48,080 bases of DNA, taken from contig NZ_CAMJFM010000020.1 of the NCBI RefSeq assembly GCF_946404925.1, forward strand, positions 1 to 48,080, in the 5' to 3' direction. The stretch is from an uncultured Prevotella sp. GTDB taxonomy: Bacteria > Bacteroidota > Bacteroidia > Bacteroidales > Bacteroidaceae. Position numbers and translations under genes: made by a program. The notes below the pieces were generated by a model. That model was not told the origin of the DNA. It did no database searches and saw only the letters and a program-made list of their open reading frames with translations. This document shows, piece by piece, positions 7,446 to 16,520 of the stretch (position 1 is the first letter of the stretch; each line of letters begins with the position of its first letter).

Positions 7446-9935
7446 ATGACATTACTGAAAAAATGGCTGCCCGATGTGTTGGCAGTGTTGTTATTTGCCG
7501 TTCTGGCCTTCGCTTATTTCTTCCCCGCTGATATCGAGGGACGAATTCTTTACCGCCACGATGCATCAGCTGGTCGAGGCGCTGGACAAGAGGGAGTAGA
7601 GTATCTGCAGAAGACGGGCGAGCGTAGTCGCTGGACCAACGCCTTGTTCGGAGGTATGCCTACCTACCAGATGGCACCATCATACAAATCGACTGATAAA
7701 CTCAGCACCATGTCGAAGATATATCACCTGTTCTTGCCTGAGAACGTGTGGTATGTGTTTGCCTATCTGCTGGGATTCTATATCCTGCTGCGTGCGTTCG
7801 ACTTCCGTGCGCATCTGGCAGCATTAGGCTCTATCGTGTGGGCCTTCAGCACCTATTTCCTTATTATTATTGCAGCCGGACATATCTGGAAGGTGTGGGC
7901 CTTGGCCTATCTGCCACCTATGATAGCCGGATTGGTGCTGGCTTATCGCGGCAAATATCTGTGGGGATTTGTGATCACCGCCATCTTTACGGCGTTCGAG
8001 ATTAATGCCAACCATGTGCAGATGACCTACTACTATCTGTTCATCATCCTGGCGATGGTGATAGCTTGGCTGGTAGATGCCATCCGCAAAAAGGAGTACG
8101 TGCATTTTGCCAAGGCCACGGGTGTGTGCATCGCGGGTGCCGCCATCGGTGTGTGCATCAATCTGAGTAACCTCTATCACACCTGGCAGTATGGTCAGGA
8201 GTCAATGCGCGGCAAGAGCGAGCTGGTGAAGCAGAACTCGGCCAACCAGACCAGCAGCGGCCTGGAGCGCGACTATATCACCCAGTGGAGCTATGGCATC
8301 GACGAGACCTGGACACTGCTTGTGCCTAACACCAAGGGAGGCGCATCGGTTCCTATGTCTGAGAGTAAGATAGCCATGGAGAAGGCCGATCCTACCTACG
8401 AGAGCATCTATCAGCAGATAGGTCAGTATTGGGGCGAGCAGCCTGGAACCAGCGGTCCTGTTTATGTGGGCGCATTCGTGATGATGCTCTTCATCTTGGG
8501 CTTGTTCATCGTCAAAGGGCCTATGAAGTGGGCCTTGCTGGCTGCCACCATATTGTCGATACTCCTGTCGTGGGGTAAGAACTTCATGGGATTCACCGAT
8601 TTCTTCCTCGATTACGTGCCCATGTACGCCAAGTTCCGCACCGTAGCGTCAATCTTGGTCATCGCCGAGTTCACCATCCCATTGCTGGCCATGATGGCGC
8701 TCAAGAAGTTCCTCGACGAGCCCGAACAGATGAAACCCCGCATGAAGCTTGTGGGCATCTCGTTCCTGCTTACGGGTGGCATCGCCCTGTTGTTTGCCGT
8801 GGCGCCATCCATGTTCTTCGATAGCTTCATCTCATCGAGCGAGATGCGTGCTTTGAGCACCTTGCCTCAGGAGCATATCGCACCGCTTACAAGCAATCTC
8901 ATCGAGATGCGTAAGGCCGTGTTTACTGCCGATGCCATGCGCTCGTTCTATATCATTCTGGCTGGTACGGGCGTCCTGCTGGCCATGACCTTCGGCAAAC
9001 TCAAAAAGGAGTACGGCGTGGGTATCATCTTGGTGCTCTGCTTGGTAGACCTTTGGCAGGTAAACAAGCGCTACCTGAACGATGCTATGTTTGTGCCCCA
9101 GAGCGAGCGTGAGGCACCCCAGCAGATGAGTCAGACCGACGAGCAGATTCTGAAGGACAAGACGCTCGACTATCGTGTGCTGAATCTGGCTTCGAACACT
9201 TTCAACGAGAACGAAACATCTTATTATCATAAGAGCATCGGAGGCTATCATGCCGCCAAGCTTCGTCGCTATCAGGAGATGATAGAGCAGTATATCTCGC
9301 CCGAGATGCAGGCCACGATGAATGCTGTGGCTAATGCGGGTGGCGATATGACTCAGGTCAAGGGCGATAGCATCTGTCCTGTGCTCAACATGCTCAACAC
9401 GCGCTACTTTATCTTCCCGCTTCAGGGTGGTCAGACGGTTCCTCTGCAGAACCCATACGCCCTTGGCAATGCGTGGTTTGTAGATAAGGTTAGCTACGCT
9501 AAGAATGCCAACGAGGAGATTGCTGCTGTGGGCAAGATTAATCTGCGCCACGAGGCTGTGGCCGATGAGAAGTTCAAGGCCCAGCTTGGCGAGAGCACCA
9601 CACAGGACACCCTGAGTATGGTAACCATCAAGACCTACGAGCCCAACCAGCTTACCTACGAGGTTAACTCGGGCAAGGGTGGCGTTGTGGTATTCTCTGA
9701 GATCTATTATCCAGGTTGGACGGCTACCATTGATGGCGAACCAGCCGAGTTGGGTAGGGTAGACTACATTCTGCGTGCCCTCAACGTCAAGCCTGGTCGT
9801 CATGAGGTGGTTCTCAGCTTCTTCCCCAAGTCGGTCGATACTACCGAGACCATCGCCAACATCGCCTACGTCATCCTGCTGTTGGTGCTCGCAGGCGCAT
9901 TGTTCATGGCGTATCGCCGCAAAAAGAATGTTTAA
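7446..9935 (+). CDS. YfhO-family polytopic membrane protein (GT-C-like)
   Basis: 829 residues from ATG 7446 (an in-frame TTG at 7437 is less likely). N-terminal membrane segment WLPDVLAVLLFAVLAFAYFF, then an extracytoplasmic loop with LYRHDA and GGMPTYQ, about a dozen hydrophobic segments up to residue ~530, a large soluble C-terminal domain (DYRVLNLASNTFNENETSYY in pieces, then FSEIYYPGWTATIDG) and a last membrane segment near 800-820. The YYPGWxAxIDG motif and layout are those of YfhO proteins, GT-C-like membrane enzymes that in Firmicutes help glycosylate lipoteichoic acid. In Bacteroidetes the substrate is not known to me. Both its stop codon and the fkp start lie in one repeat. Confidence 0.88.
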   Translation: MTLLKKWLPDVLAVLLFAVLAFAYFFPADIEGRILYRHDASAGRGAGQEGVEYLQKTGERSRWTNALFGGMPTYQMAPSYKSTDKLSTMSKIYHLFLPENVWYVFAYLLGFYILLRAFDFRAHLAALGSIVWAFSTYFLIIIAAGHIWKVWALAYLPPMIAGLVLAYRGKYLWGFVITAIFTAFEINANHVQMTYYYLFIILAMVIAWLVDAIRKKEYVHFAKATGVCIAGAAIGVCINLSNLYHTWQYGQESMRGKSELVKQNSANQTSSGLERDYITQWSYGIDETWTLLVPNTKGGASVPMSESKIAMEKADPTYESIYQQIGQYWGEQPGTSGPVYVGAFVMMLFILGLFIVKGPMKWALLAATILSILLSWGKNFMGFTDFFLDYVPMYAKFRTVASILVIAEFTIPLLAMMALKKFLDEPEQMKPRMKLVGISFLLTGGIALLFAVAPSMFFDSFISSSEMRALSTLPQEHIAPLTSNLIEMRKAVFTADAMRSFYIILAGTGVLLAMTFGKLKKEYGVGIILVLCLVDLWQVNKRYLNDAMFVPQSEREAPQQMSQTDEQILKDKTLDYRVLNLASNTFNENETSYYHKSIGGYHAAKLRRYQEMIEQYISPEMQATMNAVANAGGDMTQVKGDSICPVLNMLNTRYFIFPLQGGQTVPLQNPYALGNAWFVDKVSYAKNANEEIAAVGKINLRHEAVADEKFKAQLGESTTQDTLSMVTIKTYEPNQLTYEVNSGKGGVVVFSEIYYPGWTATIDGEPAELGRVDYILRALNVKPGRHEVVLSFFPKSVDTTETIANIAYVILLLVLAGALFMAYRRKKNV

Positions 9936-9972
9936 TATTAAATGTTTAATGTTTAATATTTAATCTTTAATG
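9929..9972 (+). repeat. Family C repeat spanning the end of yfhO-like gene and the start of fkp
   Basis: Six TTTAATG/TTTAATA/TTTAATC units. It holds the upstream stop (9933-9935) and the fkp ATG (9970). Confidence 0.95.
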
Positions 9973-12630
9973 AAAAAGTTGCTCTCATTGCCACCAAATC
10001 TGGTGGATAGTTTTCACGACGTAACAGGACTCAGTCGCCAGGAGTACTTCTGTACCAACGACCCTGTTGGTCATAAGCTTGGTAGCGGTGGTGGTACCAC
10101 TTGGCTGCTCCAGGCTTGTATGACGGTCGAGGATGGCGAATCGCTCGCCGAGTGGCTGCCCCGCGAAAAGCGTATCCTGCTGCATGCTGGCGGCCAGAGT
10201 CGTCGCTTGCCATCGTACGCCCCTTCAGGTAAGATCCTTACGCCCGTCCCCGTGTTCCGCTGGGAGCGCGGCCAGAAGCTCTCGCAGGATTTGTTGAGCT
10301 TGCAACTGCCCCTCTACGAGCAGATGATGCAGATGGCTCCCGAGCGCATCCACACCATGGTGGTTAGTGGCGATGTGCTGGTGCGTACATCGCAACCCCT
10401 GCAACCCATCCCCGATGCCGATGTGGTGTGCTATGGCCTTTGGCTCGATGCCTCGGTGGCTAAGAACCACGGCGTGTTCGTCAGCTCGCGCAAGTCGCCT
10501 CAGGTGCTCAAGCACATGCTGCAGAAACCCAGCATCGAAACACTCAACGGCTTGCTGAAGGATAACTATTACCTCACCGATATTGGCATCTGGATGCTAA
10601 GCGACAAGGCGGTGGAGCTTTTGGCAAAGAAATCGAAAAAAGGCGATGAGTTTGTTGAGTACGACATGTATTCTGAGTTTGGATGTGCTTTAGGCACTAA
10701 CCCTTCGATGCCTGATGACGAACTCTCGCAACTCTCTGTGGCCATCGTGCCTCTGCAGGGTGGTGAGTTCTACCACTTTGGTACCTCGCGCGAGATGATT
10801 TCGTCGACCCTCCGCATTCAGAATCTGGTTAACGATCAGCGTGAGATTATGCACCACGATCGCAAGCCTCACCCCAGCATCTTTGTGCAGAATGCCATCA
10901 GCAACTTCCGATTTACCGAGGATAATACCAATATCTGGATAGAAAACAGCTACGTGGGCCAGGGGTGGACCCTTACTCACGACAACATTATAACGGGTGT
11001 TCCACAGAATGATTGGAAGCTCGATTTGGCTCCAGGCGAGTGTATCGACATTGTGCCTATTGGCGATGCCGAATACGCCATCCGTTGCTATCATATCGAC
11101 GATCGCTTTGCGGGTGCCGAGCAGCAGAAACAACAGTTCCCCGTGGTGGCATCGCTCGATGGCATCACATCGCCACGCCAGGTGCAGAATGCTGTTCGTA
11201 TGATTTCTGCTGAAGAGATTTCTACTGAGGCCAATCTGCATCGACTCTTCGACCAGCGTAAGGCCTTCCGCAAACTTAATTGGAGCGCCTTGGCCGAGAA
11301 CTGGAACCATAGCGTGTTCTATCAGCTCGACCTGGCCGATGCCAAGCGCGAGTTCGAGGAGCAGAATATCCCATTGCCACCACCACTTGACGATGATGCC
11401 CCACTCATGACGCGCATTCACGATGCCATGTTCCGTGGCGAGAGCGAGCGTGCGTTCGGTCTTTTGCGCGAAGGACTGCTTGAAACTGATGTTAAGCATC
11501 AGGTTCCAAGCCTCTCAGTTGCCGACGACCAGATTGTTTGGGGCCGCTCGCCCGTACGAATCGACATCGCTGGTGGATGGACCGATACCCCGCCATACTG
11601 CTTGATGGAGGGTGGAAACGTCATCAATCTGGCCATCGAACTCAACGGTCAGCCACCATTGCAGGCGTATATCCGCCCATCAAAAGAGCCCAGAATCGTG
11701 CTTCGCAGCATCGACCTTGGTGCCATGGAGGTGGTTGAAACCAACGAGCAACTCACTGATTTTATGCATGTTGGCTCGCCCTTCTCCATCCCCAAAGCCG
11801 CCTTGGTATTAGCCGGCTTCGGTAGTCTCACCTCCTCACCCTCTCACACTCTCACCTCCCAGTTGGAGGCTTTTGGAAGTGGCATCGAAATCACCCTGCT
11901 CTCTGCCATTCCTGCAGGTAGCGGACTTGGCACCAGCAGCATCCTTGCTGCTACCGTGCTTGGTGCGCTCAACGACTTCTGCGGACTGGGTTGGGATAAG
12001 AGCGAGATAGGTCATCGCACGCTGATGCTCGAACAGATGTTGACCACGGGTGGTGGTTGGCAGGATCAGTTTGGCGGTGTGCTGGGCGGCGTAAAACTGC
12101 TACAAACGGGTAGGGGATTTGTTCAGAATCCACAGGTGCGCTGGTTGCCCACCGACCTCTGGACTCAGCCTGAGTATCGCCCTTGCCACCTATTATATTA
12201 TACGGGCATCACGCGCACGGCCAAGAGCATCTTGGCTGAAATCGTGCGCCGCATGTTCTTGAATCATGGCGATGAGTTGCGCTTGCTCCGCCAGATGAAG
12301 GAGCACACCCTCGATATGTACGAGGCCATTCAGCAGAACGACTTCCTGCGTATGGGACAGCTGGTGCGCAAGACGTGGACTCAGAATCAGTTGCTCGATT
12401 CGGGCACCAATCCTGAGCCTGTTGAGGCTCTTGCGCGCTTGATCGATGACCTCTGCTTGGGCTACAAACTGCCTGGAGCAGGTGGTGGTGGCTACCTCTA
12501 CATGATAGCCAAAGATCCTGAGGCTGCCGCCCGCATCAAGCAGATACTTACAGAAAATAGTCCCCGCAAGAATGCCCGCTTTGTGGATATGACGCTCTCA
12601 ACTACGGGCTTACAAATCAGCAGGAGCTGA
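9970..12630 (+). CDS. fkp: Bifunctional L-fucokinase / L-fucose-1-phosphate guanylyltransferase
   Basis: 886 residues, a little shorter than the ~950 of B. fragilis Fkp. The enzyme turns free L-fucose into GDP-fucose for capsule and glycoprotein fucosylation. The N-terminal half is the guanylyltransferase: DPVGHKLGSGGGTTWLLQA, HAGGQSRRLPSYAPSGK and a beta-helix-like middle. The C-terminal half is a GHMP kinase: PVRIDIAGGWTDTPPYC, PAGSGLGTSSILAAT (phosphate loop, ~ residues 645-660) and LPGAGGGGYLYMIA. Residues 619-631 (SLTSSPSHTLTSQ) lie between kinase elements and are encoded by a CTCACC repeat. The start codon is the ATG of a TTTAATG unit; MKKLLSLPPNLVDSFH fits the family start. Confidence 0.95.
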   Translation: MKKLLSLPPNLVDSFHDVTGLSRQEYFCTNDPVGHKLGSGGGTTWLLQACMTVEDGESLAEWLPREKRILLHAGGQSRRLPSYAPSGKILTPVPVFRWERGQKLSQDLLSLQLPLYEQMMQMAPERIHTMVVSGDVLVRTSQPLQPIPDADVVCYGLWLDASVAKNHGVFVSSRKSPQVLKHMLQKPSIETLNGLLKDNYYLTDIGIWMLSDKAVELLAKKSKKGDEFVEYDMYSEFGCALGTNPSMPDDELSQLSVAIVPLQGGEFYHFGTSREMISSTLRIQNLVNDQREIMHHDRKPHPSIFVQNAISNFRFTEDNTNIWIENSYVGQGWTLTHDNIITGVPQNDWKLDLAPGECIDIVPIGDAEYAIRCYHIDDRFAGAEQQKQQFPVVASLDGITSPRQVQNAVRMISAEEISTEANLHRLFDQRKAFRKLNWSALAENWNHSVFYQLDLADAKREFEEQNIPLPPPLDDDAPLMTRIHDAMFRGESERAFGLLREGLLETDVKHQVPSLSVADDQIVWGRSPVRIDIAGGWTDTPPYCLMEGGNVINLAIELNGQPPLQAYIRPSKEPRIVLRSIDLGAMEVVETNEQLTDFMHVGSPFSIPKAALVLAGFGSLTSSPSHTLTSQLEAFGSGIEITLLSAIPAGSGLGTSSILAATVLGALNDFCGLGWDKSEIGHRTLMLEQMLTTGGGWQDQFGGVLGGVKLLQTGRGFVQNPQVRWLPTDLWTQPEYRPCHLLYYTGITRTAKSILAEIVRRMFLNHGDELRLLRQMKEHTLDMYEAIQQNDFLRMGQLVRKTWTQNQLLDSGTNPEPVEALARLIDDLCLGYKLPGAGGGGYLYMIAKDPEAAARIKQILTENSPRKNARFVDMTLSTTGLQISRS
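11827..11860 (+). repeat. Family A repeat in fkp
   Basis: Units CTCACCTC, CTCACCCT, CTCACACT, CTCACCTC; degenerate copies code for LTSSPSHTLTS. Confidence 0.93.
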
Positions 12631-12634
12631 TTTA

Positions 12635-12685
12635 GAGGTGAGAAGGTGAGAAGGTTAGAAGGTGAGAAAGTGAGAAAGTGAGATG
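12635..12685 (+). repeat. Family A repeat, reverse orientation, between fkp and the GSCFA gene
   Basis: Six GGTGAGAA/AGTGAGAA 8-mers. The only intergenic copy of A and the only one in this orientation, which has TGA in one frame. Its last unit runs into the ATG (12683), and GAGGTG/AAGGTGAG resembles a Shine-Dalgarno sequence. Confidence 0.95.
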
Positions 12686-13507
12686 ATGGAATTTAGAACG
12701 GTTGTTGATATAGAGAAACCTGGGTTCGAGATAGAGCCATGCGAGGAGATGCTCTTCGTAGGGTCGTGCTTTGCCGATAATATTGGCGCGCGTTTCAAGG
12801 AAGAAAAGTTCCGCGCCATCGTCAATCCCTTTGGCGTGATGTACAATCCCGCCTCTATCCTCCATACCATCGAACGTCTCGATAATGTTTCTAACGTAAA
12901 AATTGCGTTTTTTACGTTAGGAACAAACCACATCTACCGCCTAAAAGAAACAGGCGAAATCGTAGACAATTGCCAAAAGCGCCCACAGTCGCTCTTCACC
13001 GAAGAGGAACTCACGGTTGACGAGTGCGCCGACTATCTCCAGCGCGCCATCGACATTCTGCGTCAGCATAACCCCAATATCCGCATCGTCTTAACAGTAA
13101 GCCCCATCCGCTACCGCAAATACGGCTACCACGGCTCCCAGCTCTCCAAGGCTACATTACTGCTCGCTGTGCAGAAGGTAATCTCTCACCTCTCACCTCT
13201 CCGCTCTCACCTCTTATATTACTTTCCCGCCTACGAGATCATCAACGATGAACTCCGCGACTATCGCTTCTATGCCGAAGATATGCTCCACCCCTCATCG
13301 CAGGCTGTGGAATACATCTGGCAGCGCCTTTCCGAGGTCTATTTCAGCGATGAAGCCAAGGCCTTCGTCCGCGAGTGGCAACCACTTAGAAAGGCCTTGA
13401 ATCACAAGCCCTTCAACCTTGACTCAGAAGAATATCGCATGTTCATAGATAAAACTATGTTAAAAATAGCCGAGTTGCGAAAAAAATACCCTAACTTTGC
13501 ACTTTAA
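12683..13507 (+). CDS. GSCFA-domain protein
   Basis: 274 residues. The name motif is plain: FVGSCFADNIGARF near residue 26, followed by NPFGVMYNPASI; AEDMLHPSSQAVEYIW near residue 195 and TVSPIRY are also typical. The family looks like an SGNH/GDSL-type hydrolase (G-S-C in place of GDS, D-x-x-H as DMLHP), though its substrate is unknown to me. Residues 167-177 (ISHLSPLRSHL) are encoded by a CTCTCAC repeat. A perfect 12-bp inverted repeat lies within the coding sequence at 12891-12920. The ATG directly follows the last GTGAG repeat unit; either of two tandem ATG codons (12683, 12686) could be used. Confidence 0.85.
   Translation: MMEFRTVVDIEKPGFEIEPCEEMLFVGSCFADNIGARFKEEKFRAIVNPFGVMYNPASILHTIERLDNVSNVKIAFFTLGTNHIYRLKETGEIVDNCQKRPQSLFTEEELTVDECADYLQRAIDILRQHNPNIRIVLTVSPIRYRKYGYHGSQLSKATLLLAVQKVISHLSPLRSHLLYYFPAYEIINDELRDYRFYAEDMLHPSSQAVEYIWQRLSEVYFSDEAKAFVREWQPLRKALNHKPFNLDSEEYRMFIDKTMLKIAELRKKYPNFAL
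12891..12920 (+). repeat. 12-bp perfect inverted repeat inside the GSCFA coding sequence
   Basis: CTAACGTAAAAA, loop of 6, TTTTTACGTTAG. It codes for NVKIAFFTLG. Unusual for coding sequence of this base composition. Confidence 0.8.
13183..13214 (+). repeat. Family A repeat in the GSCFA gene
   Basis: CTCTCAC 7-mers with one CCG interruption. Shares GGTAAT plus the first units with the copy at 153-187. Confidence 0.93.
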
Positions 13508-13539
13508 AAAGTAAAAAAGGAAAAAAGTAAAAAGGTAAA
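13506..13539 (+). repeat. Family E repeat (AAAAAGT/AAAAAGG) abutting the murF start
   Basis: Four units AAAAAGTA/AAAAAGGA fill the junction between the GSCFA stop and the murF-alr ATG. Confidence 0.93.
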
Positions 13540-16056
13540 ATGAAATATAGTATTGAGAAAGTTACCACACTTATAGGTGCGCGAAGATATGGAAACGCTG
13601 AGGCACAGGTTAGTTGGTTGCTAACCGATAGCCGTAGCCTCTGCTTCCCCGAAGAGACATTGTTTTTTGCCCTGAAAACCCAGCGTAACGATGGTCATCG
13701 TTATATTCAAGATTTGTATAATCGCGGTGTACGTCAGTTTGTGGTCGAAGTGGTACCCGATAATTACGAAACCCTCTATCCCGAGGCCAATTTCCTGCGA
13801 GTACCCCACACGCTTGCTGCCCTGCAGCGCTTGGCCGAGCGCCATCGCGATGAGTTCGATTTGCCCATTGTGGGCATCACGGGCTCTAACGGTAAGACCA
13901 TGGTCAAGGAGTGGCTCTACCAGCTGCTGTTGCCATCGCAGCGCATTGTGCGTTCGCCTCGCAGCTACAACTCTCAGATAGGTGTGCCCCTCTCAGTATG
14001 GCTGCTCAACGAGCAGACCGAGGTGGGCATCTTCGAGGCAGGTATCTCGCAACCAGGCGAGATGATGGCCCTTCGCGACATCATCCAGCCCACCATTGGC
14101 GTGCTCACCACGCTTGGTGCCGCCCATCAGGAGAACTTCCGCTCGATGGAAGAGAAGTGCATGGAGAAACTCGAGTTGATGCACGACACCGAGGCTATGG
14201 TGTATTGTTCGGATAACGACATTGTGAGCCGTTGCATCCGTCGCATGAGCTACAAGGGCGAAAAGATTTCGTGGTCAACCTGCGACAACCAGGCCAGCCT
14301 CTTTGTTAAAGAGGTAAAGCCTCTCACTTCCTCACCTTCTCACTCTCTCACTTCTCAGATTACCTACATCTGGCAGGACGAGGAGAACTGCTACACCATC
14401 CCGTTCATCGACGAGGCCTCTATCGAGAACTCTATCACCTGTGCGACTGTAGCATTGCGTTTGGGCTTAACCCCAGCCGATTTGGCCGATCGTATGCCGC
14501 GTCTGGAGCCCGTAGCCATGCGTCTGGAGGTGAAAGAGGGCCAGCGTGGTTGTATCCTCATCAACGACTCTTACAACTCCGATATCAACTCCCTCGATAT
14601 CGCTCTCGACTTCATGAATCGAAGGGTGGAGAATACATCTCAAACCTCAAATCTCAAACCTCAAATCAAGAAGACTCTTGTTCTATCCGATATCTTCCAG
14701 ACAGGTACATCACCTGATGTTCTCTACGCTCAGGTAAGCGACCTCGCCACCAAGCGCGGCATCAGCAAGTTCATCGGTATTGGCCCCGAGCTCACCGCTC
14801 AGGCCGATAAGATTCAGATAGCCGACAAGCAGTTCTTTGCCGATGTCAAGCACTTCCTGTCGAGCGATGCCTTCGCCTCTCTGCGCGACGAGATGATTCT
14901 GCTCAAGGGCGCTCGTCCTTTTGGTTTCGACCTCATCACCGAGCAACTCGAACAGAAGGTTCACGAGACTATCCTCGAGGTGAATCTCAACGCCGTGGTC
15001 GAGAATCTCAACTACTACCGCTCGTTCATGAAGCCCGAGACCAAGATGGTTTGCATGATCAAGGCTGATGCTTATGGCGCTGGAGCCGTCGAGATAGCCA
15101 AGACGCTGCAGGATCATCGTGTAGATTATCTGGCTGTGGCCGTGGCCGACGAGGGTGTCACCCTGCGTAAGGCCGGCATCACTGCCAACATCATGATTAT
15201 GAACCCCGAGATGACCGCCTTCAAGACTATGTTCGACTACGATCTTGAGCCCGAGGTCTACAGCTTCCGTCTGCTCGATGCGCTCATCAAGGCCGCTCGC
15301 AAGGAGGGTATCACTGGCTGGCCTGTTCACATCAAACTCGATACCGGTATGCATCGACTTGGCTTCGATCCTGAGCAGGATATCGACGAGCTCATCGACC
15401 GCCTCACCCATCAGCAGGCCGTCATCCCTCGCTCCGTATTCAGCCACTTCGTAGGCTCCGATAGCGACGATTTCGACAACTTCTCGCGCCTCCAGTTCAA
15501 GCGTTTCGAGATTGGCAGTCAGAAGCTTCAGGATGCCTTCTCGCATAAGATTCTGCGCCACATGGACAACTCTGCCGGCATCGAGCACTTCCCCGATCGC
15601 CAGATGGATATGTGTCGTCTGGGCCTTGGCCTCTATGGTGTTGACCCTCGCGATAATCGCATCCTCAACACCGTCAGCACGCTTAAGACCACCATTCTCC
15701 AGATGCGCCATGTGCCTAAGAGCGAAACGGTGGGCTATAGCCGCAAGGGCAAGCTCGATCGCGACTCAGTCATCGCCGCCATACCTATTGGCTATGCCGA
15801 CGGTTTAAATCGCCACCTGGGCAATCGTCATTGCTATTGCCTCGTCAACGGTCAGAAGGCCGAGTACGTAGGTAATATCTGTATGGATGTGGCCCTCATC
15901 GATGTCACCGACATCCCATGTAAGGAGGGTGATCAGGTAGAGATTTTTGGCGAGCATCTGCCCGTAACGGTGCTCAGCGATGTGCTCGACACCATCCCTT
16001 ACGAGGTGCTCACGGGCATCAGCAACCGCGTCAAGCGCGTTTATTTCCAAGATTAA
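13540..16056 (+). CDS. murF-alr: Bifunctional UDP-MurNAc-tripeptide:D-Ala-D-Ala ligase / alanine racemase (MurF-Alr)
   Basis: 838 residues, the fused form usual in Bacteroidetes. Residues 1-465 are MurF: TDSR near 29, GITGSNGKTMVKEWL near 112 (ATP loop), EAGISQPGEM and NDSYNSD. Residues ~473-838 are Alr: MIKADAYGAG with PLP lysine K508, HIKLDTGMHRLGF, and VGYSRKG with the catalytic Tyr733. The enzyme provides D-Ala and joins D-Ala-D-Ala to the peptidoglycan precursor. Two unrelated repeats are inserted in frame in the MurF part: family A at residues 261-273 (LTSSPSHSLTSQ) and family B at 367-377 (SQTSNLKPQIK). An essential enzyme thus tolerates both. A TAACTTTGC sequence at 13492, within the end of the upstream gene, could be a -7 element for it. 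Confidence 0.97.
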   Translation: MKYSIEKVTTLIGARRYGNAEAQVSWLLTDSRSLCFPEETLFFALKTQRNDGHRYIQDLYNRGVRQFVVEVVPDNYETLYPEANFLRVPHTLAALQRLAERHRDEFDLPIVGITGSNGKTMVKEWLYQLLLPSQRIVRSPRSYNSQIGVPLSVWLLNEQTEVGIFEAGISQPGEMMALRDIIQPTIGVLTTLGAAHQENFRSMEEKCMEKLELMHDTEAMVYCSDNDIVSRCIRRMSYKGEKISWSTCDNQASLFVKEVKPLTSSPSHSLTSQITYIWQDEENCYTIPFIDEASIENSITCATVALRLGLTPADLADRMPRLEPVAMRLEVKEGQRGCILINDSYNSDINSLDIALDFMNRRVENTSQTSNLKPQIKKTLVLSDIFQTGTSPDVLYAQVSDLATKRGISKFIGIGPELTAQADKIQIADKQFFADVKHFLSSDAFASLRDEMILLKGARPFGFDLITEQLEQKVHETILEVNLNAVVENLNYYRSFMKPETKMVCMIKADAYGAGAVEIAKTLQDHRVDYLAVAVADEGVTLRKAGITANIMIMNPEMTAFKTMFDYDLEPEVYSFRLLDALIKAARKEGITGWPVHIKLDTGMHRLGFDPEQDIDELIDRLTHQQAVIPRSVFSHFVGSDSDDFDNFSRLQFKRFEIGSQKLQDAFSHKILRHMDNSAGIEHFPDRQMDMCRLGLGLYGVDPRDNRILNTVSTLKTTILQMRHVPKSETVGYSRKGKLDRDSVIAAIPIGYADGLNRHLGNRHCYCLVNGQKAEYVGNICMDVALIDVTDIPCKEGDQVEIFGEHLPVTVLSDVLDTIPYEVLTGISNRVKRVYFQD
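14321..14357 (+). repeat. Family A repeat in murF-alr
   Basis: CTCACTTC, CTCACCTT, CTCACTCT, CTCACTTC units, coding for LTSSPSHSLTSQ. Confidence 0.93.
14638..14670 (+). repeat. Family B repeat in murF-alr
   Basis: Units CTCAAACC, TCAAATCT, CAAACCTC, a CTCAAAT/CTCAAACC alternation coding for SQTSNLKPQIK. Confidence 0.9.
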
Positions 16057-16061
16057 ACAAT

Positions 16062-16096
16062 AAAGGCCAGCTTCATTCGCTGGCCTTCCTTTTTCC
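16062..16096. terminator. Terminator between murF-alr and the DUF3467 gene
   Basis: AAGGCCAGC, 7-nt loop, GCTGGCCTT, then CCTTTTT on the plus strand; on the minus strand the hairpin is followed by TATTGTTT. Likely serves both convergent genes. Confidence 0.85.
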
Positions 16097-16098
16097 CT

Positions 16099-16425
16099 TT
16101 ATGCCTCACCTTTCGATGGGTCAAACGCATCAAGCTTAATGCCGCCCTGATCTTTGTTTGGCAGTTTTATCTGTCCGAACTCAGCCTCGTAGCGCATCAC
16201 GTTCTCATTCAGCGCCAGCAGCAGCCGCTTCACGTGCTCTGGTGCCATAATGATTCTGCTGCAAGCATGTGCCTTAGGCATACCAGGCAATACCCGTGCA
16301 AAGTCAATCACAAAGTCGCCCGATCCGTGCGTAATAATGGCAAAGTTAGCATACTCCCCACGAGCCACCTCCTGCGACAGCTCCAACTGCAGTCCCTGCT
16401 GCTTCTCATTGTTATTCTCGTTCAT
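16099..16425 (-). CDS. DUF3467 family protein
   Basis: 108 residues, one DUF3467 domain: ARGEYANFAIITHGSGDFVIDFARVLPG and RIIMAPEHVKRLLLALNENVMRYEAEFG (in pieces) are characteristic. No signal peptide or membrane segment, so cytoplasmic. The function is unknown; remote archaeal and bacterial homologues are equally uncharacterised. It is a single-gene unit with its own promoter at 16455-16485 and shares a bidirectional terminator with murF-alr. The last residues DPSKGEA are encoded by CCTCACCTTTCG on the plus strand, which only resembles family A by chance. Confidence 0.85.
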   Translation of the reverse strand: MNENNNEKQQGLQLELSQEVARGEYANFAIITHGSGDFVIDFARVLPGMPKAHACSRIIMAPEHVKRLLLALNENVMRYEAEFGQIKLPNKDQGGIKLDAFDPSKGEA

Positions 16426-16454
16426 AATCTTATAGTTTTATATTAATCTGCGGA

Positions 16455-16485
16455 CAAAGGTAACGTAAATTGAGCGAAATACAAA
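16455..16485 (-). promoter_or_regulatory. Promoter of the DUF3467 gene
   Basis: Minus strand TTTG (16485-16482), 19 nt, TACCTTTG (16462-16455), about 30 nt before the ATG at 16425. Confidence 0.75.
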
Positions 16486-16520
16486 ATAAATTAGTACTTT
16501 TTATGTTCTTTAAATTCGAA

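Noticed and set aside
8832..9803. Long open frame opposite the YfhO-like gene (323 codons)
   Set aside because: It is antisense to a well-conserved gene; its translation is low-complexity His/Leu-rich, typical of a mirror frame.
14710..15711. Long open frame opposite murF-alr (333 codons)
   Set aside because: Antisense to alanine racemase with no recognisable motif.
16106..16118. CCTCACCTTTCG at the end of the DUF3467 gene as a family A copy
   Set aside because: Only one unit, and it encodes ordinary C-terminal residues on the opposite strand, so chance is enough.
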